Assembly: GCF_012863495.1 (NCBI RefSeq)
Contig: NZ_JAAVJL010000001.1
Location: 558,001 to 622,000, forward strand
Origin: Pseudanabaena yagii GIHE-NHR1
GTDB lineage: Bacteria > Cyanobacteriota > Cyanobacteriia > Pseudanabaenales > Pseudanabaenaceae
Length of the DNA: 64,000 nucleotides
Direction of reading: 5' to 3'
Position 1 is the first letter of the stretch. Each line of letters begins with the position of its first letter. The notes beneath the pieces are model-generated. The model saw only the letters and a list, made by a program, of their open reading frames with translations, was not told the DNA's origin and did no database searches. The translations under genes and the position numbers were made by a program. Of this stretch, positions 34,311-43,254 are shown one piece after another.

Positions 34311-35498
34311 ATGCTGGATTTACAGAAATTGATGGGACAGATGCAAGGGATGTCTGAACAATTGCAGAAGGAAGCTCAGCAATTGACAGACAAACTCGAT
34401 CGCGCAGAAACTATATTTACTCAAGCCATTACCAATCAATCTCATCTTTGTCAGCATAGTGAACTATGGCGTGATCGCTTCATATTTAATTGCGCGGAAC
34501 CAGTAGAACCTCTAGGGCAAATCCAAGCAATATCTCCCATAACCACACCACATATTGTTCTTGCCACCGATGGCTCACAGATTGCCCCTAGCCGCCATGA
34601 AATCGCCTATTGCTATTTGATTAATATTGGTCGAGTTGCCATTTACTATAATTCTGGCATCTATCCCTTACTCGATAATGTTCCTGAAGTTTTTTATAAA
34701 ACAGAAGATCTCTATAAAGCACGTCAATGGGGAATTCAGACAGAACAATGGATGACTCTAAAGCGTACCGTTGCCGAGAATGTCGCTCTAGCTAATTTAG
34801 CGATCACGACAATTTCGACTTATCCTCAGTCACCAATGATAGCTTTTAGCGATGGAGCCTTAGTTCATTGGGAGCTTGATGAGATTCCTGCCGATGCGCG
34901 ATCGCAGCTTTTACCAGATATTCTCACCGCATGGGATGCTTTAAAATCTCAACGGATTCCTCTTGCAGGATATATCAGCGCCCCCCGTGCTGCGGAAGCG
35001 ACTAATTTTTTGCGCTTGCAAATTTGTCCTTTCGAGCAACCTGATTGTCATACGCACTGTTCTACAAAACCACTCGATGCTGCTCCTTGTAGCCAAATTC
35101 AACCCTTGCGCGATGGTACATTATGGAGCCGTTTATTAAAAGTTGGCGAATGCAGTCCTCTATGGCAAAGTCAGGCAAGGATTTTACAGGAATATGGCGA
35201 ACATCAGATTTATTTTTGTTATCTCCATGTGGGGACAGAAATTGCCAGAATCGAGATGCCAGCTTGGACTGCTCTTGATGGAGAACTGCGATCGCAAGCT
35301 TTGCAAATCATTCTCGCCCAAGTCCAGAAAGGCTATGGCTATCCTGTAGCACTTGCGGAGGCACATAATCAAGCTGTGGTCACAGGTAGCGATCGCCGCC
35401 GCTTTTTCGCGATTTTAGAACAGCAAATGGTGAAGTCAGGTTTACGTAATATCACCACCTCATACAAAGAATCTCGCAAACGGAGCAGCATAGCTTGA
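34311..35498 (+). CDS. NurA domain-containing nuclease
   Basis: 395 residues. An N-terminal coiled stretch (MQGMSEQLQKEAQQLTDKLD) is followed by the NurA fold with its key motif VLATDGSQIAPSRHE, where the D of DGS binds metal, and later IAFSDGALVHWEL and the C-terminal GYPVALAEAHNQAVV. NurA proteins are 5'-3' nucleases; in archaea they resect DNA ends together with HerA and Mre11-Rad50. Bacterial and cyanobacterial relatives exist without these partners nearby, as here. Whether this copy takes part in break repair is not known. Confidence 0.85.
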   Translation: MLDLQKLMGQMQGMSEQLQKEAQQLTDKLDRAETIFTQAITNQSHLCQHSELWRDRFIFNCAEPVEPLGQIQAISPITTPHIVLATDGSQIAPSRHEIAYCYLINIGRVAIYYNSGIYPLLDNVPEVFYKTEDLYKARQWGIQTEQWMTLKRTVAENVALANLAITTISTYPQSPMIAFSDGALVHWELDEIPADARSQLLPDILTAWDALKSQRIPLAGYISAPRAAEATNFLRLQICPFEQPDCHTHCSTKPLDAAPCSQIQPLRDGTLWSRLLKVGECSPLWQSQARILQEYGEHQIYFCYLHVGTEIARIEMPAWTALDGELRSQALQIILAQVQKGYGYPVALAEAHNQAVVTGSDRRRFFAILEQQMVKSGLRNITTSYKESRKRSSIA

Positions 35499-35529
35499 TA
35501 TAAAAATGACGCTTCGCGTCATTTTTATA
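35499..35529. terminator. Bidirectional hairpin between the NurA gene and coaBC
   Basis: A perfect 14-bp stem (35499-35512 and 35516-35529), loop TTC, with A-run and T-run at the base. It begins one base after one stop codon and covers the other. Confidence 0.75.
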
Positions 35530-36742
35530 GGAGAAAATCTAACAATCGGTGAGCAAGTTCTAATTTAGAACAAAGTGGTGTAGAGAGAAACTTGCCATCT
35601 TTATTAATAAATGTGGCTTGATTAGTATCTGTGCCAAACCCAGTTTGAGAACTATTCACCGCGTTAGCAGCGATCGCATCTAATCCTTTCCGTATTAATT
35701 TATCTTTTGCCGCAACCATAACTTCTTGCTCTGTTCCAGTTTGTGCGGCAAATCCTACTAAGATTTGGTCAGGACGTTTACGTTTAGATAGATCAGCTAC
35801 GATATCAGGAATATATTCAAGCTCTAGATTTAAGGGCAATTCTGATTTTGGCAACTTGCGATCGCTGGTTATTTTAGACCGCACATCCCCAACTGCGGCA
35901 GCGGCGATCGTGATATCGGCAAAGGGAAACTCTTCGAGCATGACTTGGTGCATTTCTGCGGAAGTGCGGACTACCCTCACCGATGGTGGCGCTTCTCCCA
36001 TAGGAAGAGGGGAGTTAGATGTAGTTATGAGGGTAACTGTTGCGCCACGATGGATTGCAGCTTTAGCGATCGCAATACCCTGCTTACCTGTCGATGGATT
36101 ACCGATAAAGCGAACAGGATCGATAAATTCGCGAGTTCCTCCTGCATTAACTAAAATCTTTTTCCCTTGTAAATCCCGTTTGCCTTGAGTAAATAGAAAA
36201 GATTCGAGATATTCCAAAATTATTTCTGGTTCTGCCATGCGCCCAGTACCCACAGCATCACAGGCGAGAATACCATCCGTCGGTGCGATCGCGGTATAGC
36301 GAGAATCTTTTAATAACTTCTGCCAATTTTCCTGCACAGTGGGTTGTAGCCACATGGTTGTATTCATCGCTGGCGCAAAAAGAATTGGACAACTGGAAGC
36401 AAGGACAGTATTTGTCAGCAAATTATCCGCCATACCATAGGCTAGCTTCGCTAAAGTATTTGCCGTCACAGGTGCAAGCAAAAATACATCTGCCCATTCC
36501 GCTAGTTCAATGTGTAGAGGTCTTCCATTTATTGGTTGCCAAAAATCAGCGTCAGTATAGGCAGGTTGGCGTGACAGGGTAGCAAAGGTCAGGGGAGTGA
36601 CAAATTCGGCAGCCGATCGCGTGAGGATGACTCGTACTTCAACGCCACGCTTTGCCAAACTAGAAACCACTTCACAAACTTTATAAGCAGCAATACCTCC
36701 AGATATTCCAATTAGTACATGATTTACAGCCATGAATGTCAT
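35525..36742 (-). CDS. coaBC: Bifunctional phosphopantothenoylcysteine decarboxylase / phosphopantothenate-cysteine ligase
   Basis: 405 residues; ATG at 36742, with a second ATG three codons later also possible. The N-terminal CoaC part binds FMN: HVLIGISGGIAAYK, PAMNTTMW and the catalytic cysteine region ILACDAVGTGRMAEP. The C-terminal CoaB part has NAGGTREFIDPVRFIGNPST and IAAAAVGDV, with the DQILVGFAAQTG segment. The two activities convert 4'-phosphopantothenate and cysteine to 4'-phosphopantetheine for coenzyme A. Single gene, convergent with the NurA gene. Confidence 0.96.
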   Translation of the reverse strand: MTFMAVNHVLIGISGGIAAYKVCEVVSSLAKRGVEVRVILTRSAAEFVTPLTFATLSRQPAYTDADFWQPINGRPLHIELAEWADVFLLAPVTANTLAKLAYGMADNLLTNTVLASSCPILFAPAMNTTMWLQPTVQENWQKLLKDSRYTAIAPTDGILACDAVGTGRMAEPEIILEYLESFLFTQGKRDLQGKKILVNAGGTREFIDPVRFIGNPSTGKQGIAIAKAAIHRGATVTLITTSNSPLPMGEAPPSVRVVRTSAEMHQVMLEEFPFADITIAAAAVGDVRSKITSDRKLPKSELPLNLELEYIPDIVADLSKRKRPDQILVGFAAQTGTEQEVMVAAKDKLIRKGLDAIAANAVNSSQTGFGTDTNQATFINKDGKFLSTPLCSKLELAHRLLDFLL

Positions 36743-36767
36743 CTCCTATTGCCAAAGGCTCATTTAT

Positions 36768-36864
36768 TATAGGACTTACGCATCAAGGAGATGTGGTGCA
36801 GGCAAAGCCCACACCACATCTCCTTGAAACCCAGTAAACTCGTTAGCATTGCGTAAGTCCTATA
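36768..36864. repeat. Nested inverted-repeat element between coaBC and gshB
   Basis: Outer 15-bp arms TATAGGACTTACGCA and TGCGTAAGTCCTATA (36768-36782, 36850-36864) enclose a second hairpin, TCAAGGAGATGTGGTG with its complement. The 97-bp unit looks like a miniature inverted-repeat element. No obvious target duplication beyond the arms. Confidence 0.65.
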
Positions 36865-36874
36865 GGTTTTTGTT

Positions 36875-36907
36875 AGAGTTGGTGCAGGTAAAGCCTGCAC
36901 TAACTCT
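36875..36907. terminator. Hairpin upstream of gshB
   Basis: A 14-bp stem with one G-T pair (36875-36888 and 36894-36907), 32 bp before the gshB start. Located in the leader; could be a regulatory fold or part of the repeat next to it. Confidence 0.4.
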
Positions 36908-36938
36908 GCTTACGGTTAATCACTAAAAATCACTAAAA

Positions 36939-37913
36939 ATGAAACTTGCATTTATTATCGATCCGATCGCTAGACTCGATCCCGCTCACGATACCAGCGT
37001 TGCCCTTATGGAAGCGGCTTGTCGCAAGGGCTATGAAGTATTTATCACGGATATGAATACGCTCAGTGTCAAGAACGGTAAAGCGTGGGCTTTTCTCCAA
37101 GCGACCAAGATTAATCCTATTCCTCTTGTAGATGGCAAATGGCAAGTTCCATATCCTTGGTATGAAGTTGCAGAAGGAGCATTTCAGCCGTTAGAGCTTA
37201 TGCAATTTGTGTGGATGCGCCCCGATCCACCCGTAACAACGGAATATCTCTATGCAACCTATATTCTCGATTATGTAGATACCAGTAAAACCAAAGTTCT
37301 CAACTCACCACAGGGCATTCGTGCAGCAAATGAAAAAATGTATGCATTGCAGTTTACAGGAGCAATCCCGAAAACAATTGTCACTGCCGATAAAGGTACA
37401 ATCATCGACTTTGTGAAAGCGGAAGGTAAAGCCGTAATGAAACCCTTGGGAGGTAAAGGTGGTGAAGGAATTTTATTTCTCGAAGTAGGCGATCGCAATA
37501 TTAACTCACTGATCGAAATCAGTACCAATATTGGTAAAACACCTGTGATGGTGCAGGAATATTTGCCCGATGCTCAATTGGGTGATAAACGGATCATTCT
37601 CCTTGATGGTGAACCAATTGGTGCAGTAAATCGGGTTCCTAAATCAGGAGAGTTTCGTGGCAACATGGCAGCAGGCGGCAGTGCAGTGCAAGTAGATATT
37701 ACGCCTCGCGAAAGGGAAATATGCACACAGCTTGCACCCACCCTCAAACGTGATGGCTTAATGTTTGTTGGTATTGACGTAATCGGCGGCTATCTTACAG
37801 AAGTAAATGTGACTAGCCCCACAGGTGTCCGCGAAATCGATCGCCTCGATGGTGTTTCGCTCGGCGATCGCGTGATGGATTGGCTAGCAAACATGAATAA
37901 GTTAGACAACTAA
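36939..37913 (+). CDS. gshB: Glutathione synthetase
   Basis: 324 residues, typical length. The ATP-grasp ligase joins gamma-glutamylcysteine and glycine. Visible are MKLAFIIDPIARLDPAHDTS at the start, VWMRPDPPVTTEYLYATYIL, the glycine-rich loop KPLGGKGGEGILFLE, and the metal/ATP end IDVIGGYLTEVNVTSPTGVRE. The gene stands alone between the repeat at 36768 and an IS4-type element that inserted 73 bp behind its stop. Confidence 0.96.
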   Translation: MKLAFIIDPIARLDPAHDTSVALMEAACRKGYEVFITDMNTLSVKNGKAWAFLQATKINPIPLVDGKWQVPYPWYEVAEGAFQPLELMQFVWMRPDPPVTTEYLYATYILDYVDTSKTKVLNSPQGIRAANEKMYALQFTGAIPKTIVTADKGTIIDFVKAEGKAVMKPLGGKGGEGILFLEVGDRNINSLIEISTNIGKTPVMVQEYLPDAQLGDKRIILLDGEPIGAVNRVPKSGEFRGNMAAGGSAVQVDITPREREICTQLAPTLKRDGLMFVGIDVIGGYLTEVNVTSPTGVREIDRLDGVSLGDRVMDWLANMNKLDN

Positions 37914-37986
37914 TTTTCACCAAGGTAAACGCATGCAAATCCTAGAATGTTTAACTAGTAATGATTTCAATACTTTATGAAAAAAG

Positions 37987-39129
37987 CCTTAGTACAGGAC
38001 AAAAAGTTGCAAAAGTAGGCAGGGAGGGGTTTTATAAAAGATAACCACATCGTAAATAAAACCCCTATGAAAGAGATTAACCTATTCCGAGAAAAGTTGC
38101 AGCAACATCTGCAATGGAATAGAGCAAGACTAGCCTTTGTGTCCATGTTCTTGATCGCGCTAATGCGAGTAAAGACAGTAAACCTAGCTGAAATTGCCAC
38201 AGGATTTAGTGGTTATGCCAAAGTCGAATCACACTATAAGAGGTTACAGAGATTTTTTCGAGACTTTGAAGTGGACTATGAAAAGATCGCACTCATGGTC
38301 GTCAAAGTCATGCAAATCCCCGAACCTTGGGTAATTTCTATCGACCGCACCGATTGGGAATTCGGTAAAACCGTGTTTAATGTGCTGACATTGGGAATAG
38401 TGCATTACGGTATTGCATTCCCGTTGGTATGGATGATGCTGGACAAAAAAGGTAACTCAAACACCCGTGAGCGCTGTGAATTGTGTAATCGATTTCTGGA
38501 AATATTTGGAGACCGCAAAATCGACTTTTTGAGTGCAGACCGAGAGTTTGTCGGTGAGGATTGGTTAGATTACTTGTTGTGTGAACCATGTAACCGTTTT
38601 CGTATCCGCATTCGTAAAAATACTTTGCTCAATGACGGGCAGAAAAAACTGCGTGCCGACATTTGTTTTCAAGACCTCCAAGTTGGTCAGTCCAAAGTAT
38701 TGTCCAAGCCCAGAAAGGTTTGGAACCATTGGCTTCGTATAGCCGCTATGCGTCTTGATGATGGCGATTTATTAATTGTCGCGACGACTCATGACCCTGA
38801 TACGGCTATTGCTGACTATGCCAAGCGTTGGGCTATTGAGACTTTATTCGGGTGCTTTAAAACCCGTGGCTTTTGTTTGGAGTCCACTCATCTTCAAGAT
38901 CCTGAACGTCTTTCCAAACTAATTGCTTTGCTTACTCTGGCTTTATGTTGGGCTTTTTCTTCTGGGCTTTGGTTGGCTCAACTAAATCCCCTCAAGCCTA
39001 AAAAACACGGTCGTCTTCCTAAAAGCATTTTTCGCCTTGGTTTTGATTTCCTTCGTCACATCATCTTTGACTTACATCTCAATTCTCAAGCCTTCTTTAA
39101 CTCCATTAAATTTTTGTCCTGTACTTAGG
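37987..39129 (+). mobile_element. IS4-family insertion sequence
   Basis: 1143 bp with 19-bp ends: CCTTAGTACAGGACAAAAA on the left and, read inward from the right, CCTAAGTACAGGACAAAAA (one mismatch). It is flanked by a 7-bp direct repeat AAAAAAG (37980-37986 and 39130-39136). The single transposase gene is intact. It interrupts no gene. Confidence 0.88.
38067..39128 (+). CDS. IS4-family DDE transposase
   Basis: 353 residues. First acidic residue in WVISIDRTDWEFG, second in FLSADREFVGEDWL, and the C-terminal signature YAKRWAIETLFGCFK, which is the Y-(2)-R-(3)-E-(6)-K pattern that defines the IS4 family. It fills the element and its stop lies inside the right inverted repeat. All parts look functional. 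Confidence 0.93.
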   Translation: MKEINLFREKLQQHLQWNRARLAFVSMFLIALMRVKTVNLAEIATGFSGYAKVESHYKRLQRFFRDFEVDYEKIALMVVKVMQIPEPWVISIDRTDWEFGKTVFNVLTLGIVHYGIAFPLVWMMLDKKGNSNTRERCELCNRFLEIFGDRKIDFLSADREFVGEDWLDYLLCEPCNRFRIRIRKNTLLNDGQKKLRADICFQDLQVGQSKVLSKPRKVWNHWLRIAAMRLDDGDLLIVATTHDPDTAIADYAKRWAIETLFGCFKTRGFCLESTHLQDPERLSKLIALLTLALCWAFSSGLWLAQLNPLKPKKHGRLPKSIFRLGFDFLRHIIFDLHLNSQAFFNSIKFLSCT

Positions 39130-39136
39130 AAAAAAG

Positions 39137-39641
39137 CACATAATCACTGAATTCAACATAAAATCCATACTAAAAAATAGGGGTAGTGCTAAATAGGTAA
39201 GGATGGGCGGCGCACCGCCTATCCTTACCTATTTAAATCCTTTCCTTTTTAGGACTACCAAAATAGGATGCGTTTGCTTTGAATCGCAGGAATACTAGCA
39301 ACAATAAAATTCAGAAATACAACGTTGCCTATAACCATAATTCTTAGACGGAAATTTTAGAATGGTGATTCTTATTCTTGAGATAAAAAGTACAACCGAA
39401 TCATAGCTACCACACAGAAAATAAATCGTTTAGTCTGTAAGGAGTTCAGCTACAAGTATTTTTACTCATAGTTTTTTAAAGCTCTTGATTAGCAAGGATT
39501 CCAATTTTTTATGAGATAGCCCTGTAAATTAATAGAAGATGGGTTCTGAAATGCTCATTTTATGACAACTTAAAAGATATAAATACGTCGATCATGCTTT
39601 AACTATATACCTAATAGTTTAGACAATTGCCGTGATTTGGA
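39137..39641. other. Intergenic region at the edge of the AT-rich island
   Basis: 505 bp. Contains one strong hairpin (39190-39235) and otherwise AT-rich sequence without a credible open frame or RNA. Confidence 0.4.
39190..39235. terminator. Long hairpin
   Basis: A 21-bp stem (39190-39210 and 39215-39235, one G-T pair) with loop CGCA. Same architecture as the gene-end hairpins elsewhere. It has no gene directly before it, perhaps because the insertion sequence was placed between it and gshB. Confidence 0.5.
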
Positions 39642-40289
39642 TTAGCTTTTTCTCCCGATCATAGGCGCATTCTTCAACCACACATCACCTTTCTCAAAGC
39701 AAACTATACTATCGAAAAAGCTGATCCCAAATGTTTCTCTTGTAATCAGATCTGGCTCAAGCTTTCCTCTTGTATGATCTGCGTTTAGCCTATCAATACA
39801 GTTTTTCGAGAAATTTATAAAAGTTTCACTTTTGTCAATCCCTCCCCCATATTCTTCCCAATACGCAGTATGTAAATCCTCAACCATGTATATTGCATTT
39901 TTATACATTAATGGATAAAAAAATTGAAAACTACTCTCTATATCTGCCATTTGATGACTTCCATCATCCAAAACAATATCTGGCACTCCAAATTCATCAA
40001 TAATCTCTGCAAGAAACATATGATTGGATTGATCTCCAATACGAACAAAGATACCTGGTGATTCACAATCTTTACATTTGGGATCAATATCGATTCCAAC
40101 TATTTTTGCCATAGGACCAAAAAAACGTTGCCACATTTGTAATGATCCGCCTTGGCTAACTCCAATCTCAATGAATACTAGCGACTTATTTCTCCAAGAT
40201 GAAAAAAACCTTTCATAAATTGGGAAATAATGAACCCATTTATGAATGATTCTTTGATCGTTTGTCAAGAAATCTTGCCATAGGTTCAT
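39642..40289 (-). CDS. Class I SAM-dependent methyltransferase
   Basis: 215 residues. FIEIGVSQGGSLQMWQRFFG is the SAM-binding glycine-rich loop region, followed by KIVGIDIDPKCKDCES, then DIVLDDGSHQMADIESSFQF and YMVEDLHTAYWEEYGGG. The D-D-G-S-H and EDLHTxYW motifs are those of the macrocin-O-methyltransferase/MycE-like group, which modify sugars in natural products and surface glycans. Together with the divergent glycosyltransferase gene it suggests a cell-surface glycan or glycolipid role. The surroundings are richer in AT than the flanking housekeeping genes. Confidence 0.8.
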   Translation of the reverse strand: MNLWQDFLTNDQRIIHKWVHYFPIYERFFSSWRNKSLVFIEIGVSQGGSLQMWQRFFGPMAKIVGIDIDPKCKDCESPGIFVRIGDQSNHMFLAEIIDEFGVPDIVLDDGSHQMADIESSFQFFYPLMYKNAIYMVEDLHTAYWEEYGGGIDKSETFINFSKNCIDRLNADHTRGKLEPDLITRETFGISFFDSIVCFEKGDVWLKNAPMIGRKS

Positions 40290-40751
40290 AAAACATCCTC
40301 AGATCGTATGTCAATAAATATATATAACTATGTATTAGACAGAACTTTTCTACCTAATCTGACTATAGGGGATATAGTCCAAAAGTCAAGGTTCTGCCTA
40401 ATTATCCATTCCTCTAATCCTCTAATGTTTATTAGAAAGAAAAAATCTGTCTAATAAACATATACATGATTTTATATCGGAGATTGCCACCTAATAGCTT
40501 ACTTGAAGTATTAAAATGACAATATCATAGCAACTCTAAATGGTGCATTTCCACACACCATTTAGAGTTGCTATATAAGCTAGAATATTTTAGGGTAGCA
40601 GTTCCATATAACTTGATATGATATTAAAGGCTTAACAATTGTGAAATAAATGTTGTGCTAGAGTTCTGCCTATTATCTATTTTTTCTGTGCTTATAACCA
40701 TGAGAACAGAAAAAATATAAACTACAGTAAACAGATAATATTTTTACTTTT
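40290..40751. other. Divergent promoter region of the glycan island
   Basis: 462 very AT-rich bases. One 19-bp hairpin at 40527-40574; no open frame or RNA recognised. Promoters for the two divergent genes must be here. Confidence 0.4.
40527..40574. terminator. Hairpin in the divergent region
   Basis: A perfect 19-bp stem (40527-40545 and 40556-40574) with a 10-nt loop, in the middle of a region between divergent genes, where a terminator is unexpected. It may be a repeat element or a remnant of a lost gene end. Confidence 0.45.
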
Positions 40752-42863
40752 GTGATTATTTCAAACTCTTCTAAGTTTTTACTAGAAAAATCTCGTACTC
40801 CCATCTATCAAAGAATCCAAAATGCATTCAAACAAGTGTTGCTAACACTTGGACACACATTAGTTGTTGCCGATTTAGAGCATATTTCATCTATAGAAGA
40901 TTACCTATTACTAATAAGAGAAGAAAATCCAGATTTTATTCTCTTAACAGATCCTCGTAGTTTATTAGCAAGCTATCAGGAACATATAGATGGATTTCTA
41001 TTTGAGAAAGTCGATACACCTATAATTTTTATCCACCATAACAATATTTTTAGTGATTTATATGACTCAAGAATGATTCAAAACAAGCTTATATCTTTCT
41101 ATCGAACAAGAGATAAAAGCTATCATTTTTGCCTTGAATATGATAATTTTGTGGATTTGAGGAGCTTAGGAATTGATAATACTTTTTCTATTTCTCATGC
41201 TTCAGAATTTATCAAATATTCCTCTCCAATTCAAAATTATAGGCATGAATTATCATTTTTAGGTCACTTACTACCTAGCCTATCTAATACAATTGAGGGA
41301 AACCCCTTTTCCCACTTTATACAGTCTCATGTATGGAGGCGAATTGTTAATCTAGATACGAAACTAGGTGATTATGCTTCAGAATTTGCAAATATGCAGT
41401 TGAAAGGATCTAGTGAGCTAATCGATTTTTTAAGTATCAAATATTTCTATATTTCTAATCTACATATACAATCTAACGGATTTAGGGGGGAAATCGTTAA
41501 AAGAATTGATAATGCCAACTTAGATATTATAGGTGGAGATCCTTCCTATATACATGGAAAAGATAGTAGTTTAATAATTGATAAGGAGAATATTAGATAC
41601 TATCCTCCTCAAAAAGAAGATTTTTTTGCTCAGAATATTTATCGAAATTCACAAATCAATTTAAATATAACATCTCTTCAATTTGATAGTGCAGTTATTA
41701 ATCGTGTAATTGATATTGCTGCTAGTGGAGGCTTTGTTCTGACAGATTGGCGTTCAGACTTAGAATCGCTAACTGGAGTTCACAAAGAAATATCATATAA
41801 GTCTATCGAAGAATTAAACGAAAAGATCTCATATTATTTACATCCAGATCATTATCAAGAACGTATAGATATTGCTGAAGCATTACATCAAGATGTTAGT
41901 CGTAAATATAGCTATTTATCTATAGTAGAAGATATGATTTTTAAAATTAATTCATCAGTAAAAAATATGCCTGATCCTCTTTGTATCGATCTTGGTTGTG
42001 GAATATGGAAACCAGAAGGATTTATTGGTGTTGATATCTATGCAAGTCCAAATATTGATGTAGTAGCTAATTTAAACCGCAGGTTTCCTTTTAGCGATAA
42101 CAGCGCTGATATCATTCGAGCGCATGATGTTATAGAGCATTTAGATAATAAAATTCACACGATGAATGAAATATGGAGAATATCGAAGCCTAATGCCCTA
42201 ATTGATATTCGTGTACCATCTACAGATGGTAGAGGTGCATTCCAAGATCCTACCCATGTAAGCTTTTGGAATCTCAATTCCTTTTTATATTACTGTATTG
42301 AATATCCAGAATATCTGAAGCTTTGTCACAGCTATGGATTTCAAGGTAAATTTAGCATAGTGAGTTTAGAACAGCAATCTGAGAATAATGTTGTACATGT
42401 TCATGCTGTCCTAAAGGCTATTAAAAAAGATGTACAAGTTAAATATCAAGAATATTTAGACAACCTAAGACCTATAAACCTATTAATTGTTCCCAATTGG
42501 CTACAACCACAAGAACAGATTTCTGAATATTTAACTAGCTGTCTTGAAATAATCTTATCTCATCCTCAGAAGAACTTGATGACTATTCTCATAGTAGGTG
42601 ACAGTTCAGAACTAGATATACTTAATTCTTTGATAATGGATATTGCGTTAGGATTGATCATTGAACAAGATATTGATGTAAGTAATGGAGAGCCTAATTT
42701 TCTTTCTATTCATGTTAATGATGGTTATTTATTATCTACTCTTTCAAGACATGTATCTGCCGTCATTCCTTTGGGGTCGCCAGATTTAGGAATATTACTA
42801 GAATATTTTCCAGACAAAATATTAGAAAATATTGATCTGATTCACGAAATGGATATTTCATAA
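40752..42863 (+). CDS. Glycosyltransferase (CgeB-like) fused to a methyltransferase
   Basis: 703 residues with a GTG start. Residues 1-400 resemble CgeB/DUF3880-type glycosyltransferases: an N-terminal Rossmann-like part ending IIFIHHNNIFSDLYDS, then IRYYPPQKEDFFAQNIYRNS and INLNITSLQFDSAVINRVID, followed by AASGGFVLTDWRSDLESL, the usual end of such domains. Residues 405-560 are a SAM methyltransferase: LCIDLGCGIWKPEGFIGVDI, PFSDNSADIIRAHDVIEHLD. The last 130 residues (LLIVPNWLQPQEQISEYLTS) look like a further GT-B half domain. Base composition is clearly AT-rich against its neighbours, which suggests transfer. Probably surface glycan assembly; sugar unknown. Confidence 0.78.
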   Translation: MIISNSSKFLLEKSRTPIYQRIQNAFKQVLLTLGHTLVVADLEHISSIEDYLLLIREENPDFILLTDPRSLLASYQEHIDGFLFEKVDTPIIFIHHNNIFSDLYDSRMIQNKLISFYRTRDKSYHFCLEYDNFVDLRSLGIDNTFSISHASEFIKYSSPIQNYRHELSFLGHLLPSLSNTIEGNPFSHFIQSHVWRRIVNLDTKLGDYASEFANMQLKGSSELIDFLSIKYFYISNLHIQSNGFRGEIVKRIDNANLDIIGGDPSYIHGKDSSLIIDKENIRYYPPQKEDFFAQNIYRNSQINLNITSLQFDSAVINRVIDIAASGGFVLTDWRSDLESLTGVHKEISYKSIEELNEKISYYLHPDHYQERIDIAEALHQDVSRKYSYLSIVEDMIFKINSSVKNMPDPLCIDLGCGIWKPEGFIGVDIYASPNIDVVANLNRRFPFSDNSADIIRAHDVIEHLDNKIHTMNEIWRISKPNALIDIRVPSTDGRGAFQDPTHVSFWNLNSFLYYCIEYPEYLKLCHSYGFQGKFSIVSLEQQSENNVVHVHAVLKAIKKDVQVKYQEYLDNLRPINLLIVPNWLQPQEQISEYLTSCLEIILSHPQKNLMTILIVGDSSELDILNSLIMDIALGLIIEQDIDVSNGEPNFLSIHVNDGYLLSTLSRHVSAVIPLGSPDLGILLEYFPDKILENIDLIHEMDIS

Positions 42864-42888
42864 TATTTCTATATGGCGGAAATATTAT
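42860..42888 (+). terminator. Weak hairpin after the glycosyltransferase gene
   Basis: A 10-bp AT-rich stem (42860-42869 and 42879-42888) that overlaps the stop codon. Less stable than other hairpins of the window. Confidence 0.35.
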
Positions 42889-43254
42889 GGAGGGTTCAAG
42901 AGAATATAAAAACAACTATATTGGCTGTAATAAAAAACAGTCTTTTTAATGATTTATATACATCCTGTTGAAGCTTGAAATAGATGAGTGCAATTAAAGC
43001 TAATATATAAAAAAACTTGGTTCACGCACAACACACATCACAGATTGCTTACTCTATTTTTTTAATTATGCCCAGAGGATTAGGTAAATCTAGTATTGTA
43101 ATTTTTCAATAAATAGTATTTTCAAGTCAACCATTGAGCTTTTGGGAAATACTATTTTTTCTGTAGGCTTTACATTTGTAAGATTTAGAAATTTTGACTT
43201 TTCTTGACTAGAGTTAGAATAGCTATTAGAACATTCAGAATAAAATTTTTAGTT
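42889..43254. other. Intergenic region before the DUF1517 gene
   Basis: About 365 AT-rich bases with no recognisable gene or RNA. The base composition changes toward the normal level at its right end, which marks the island border. Confidence 0.4.
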
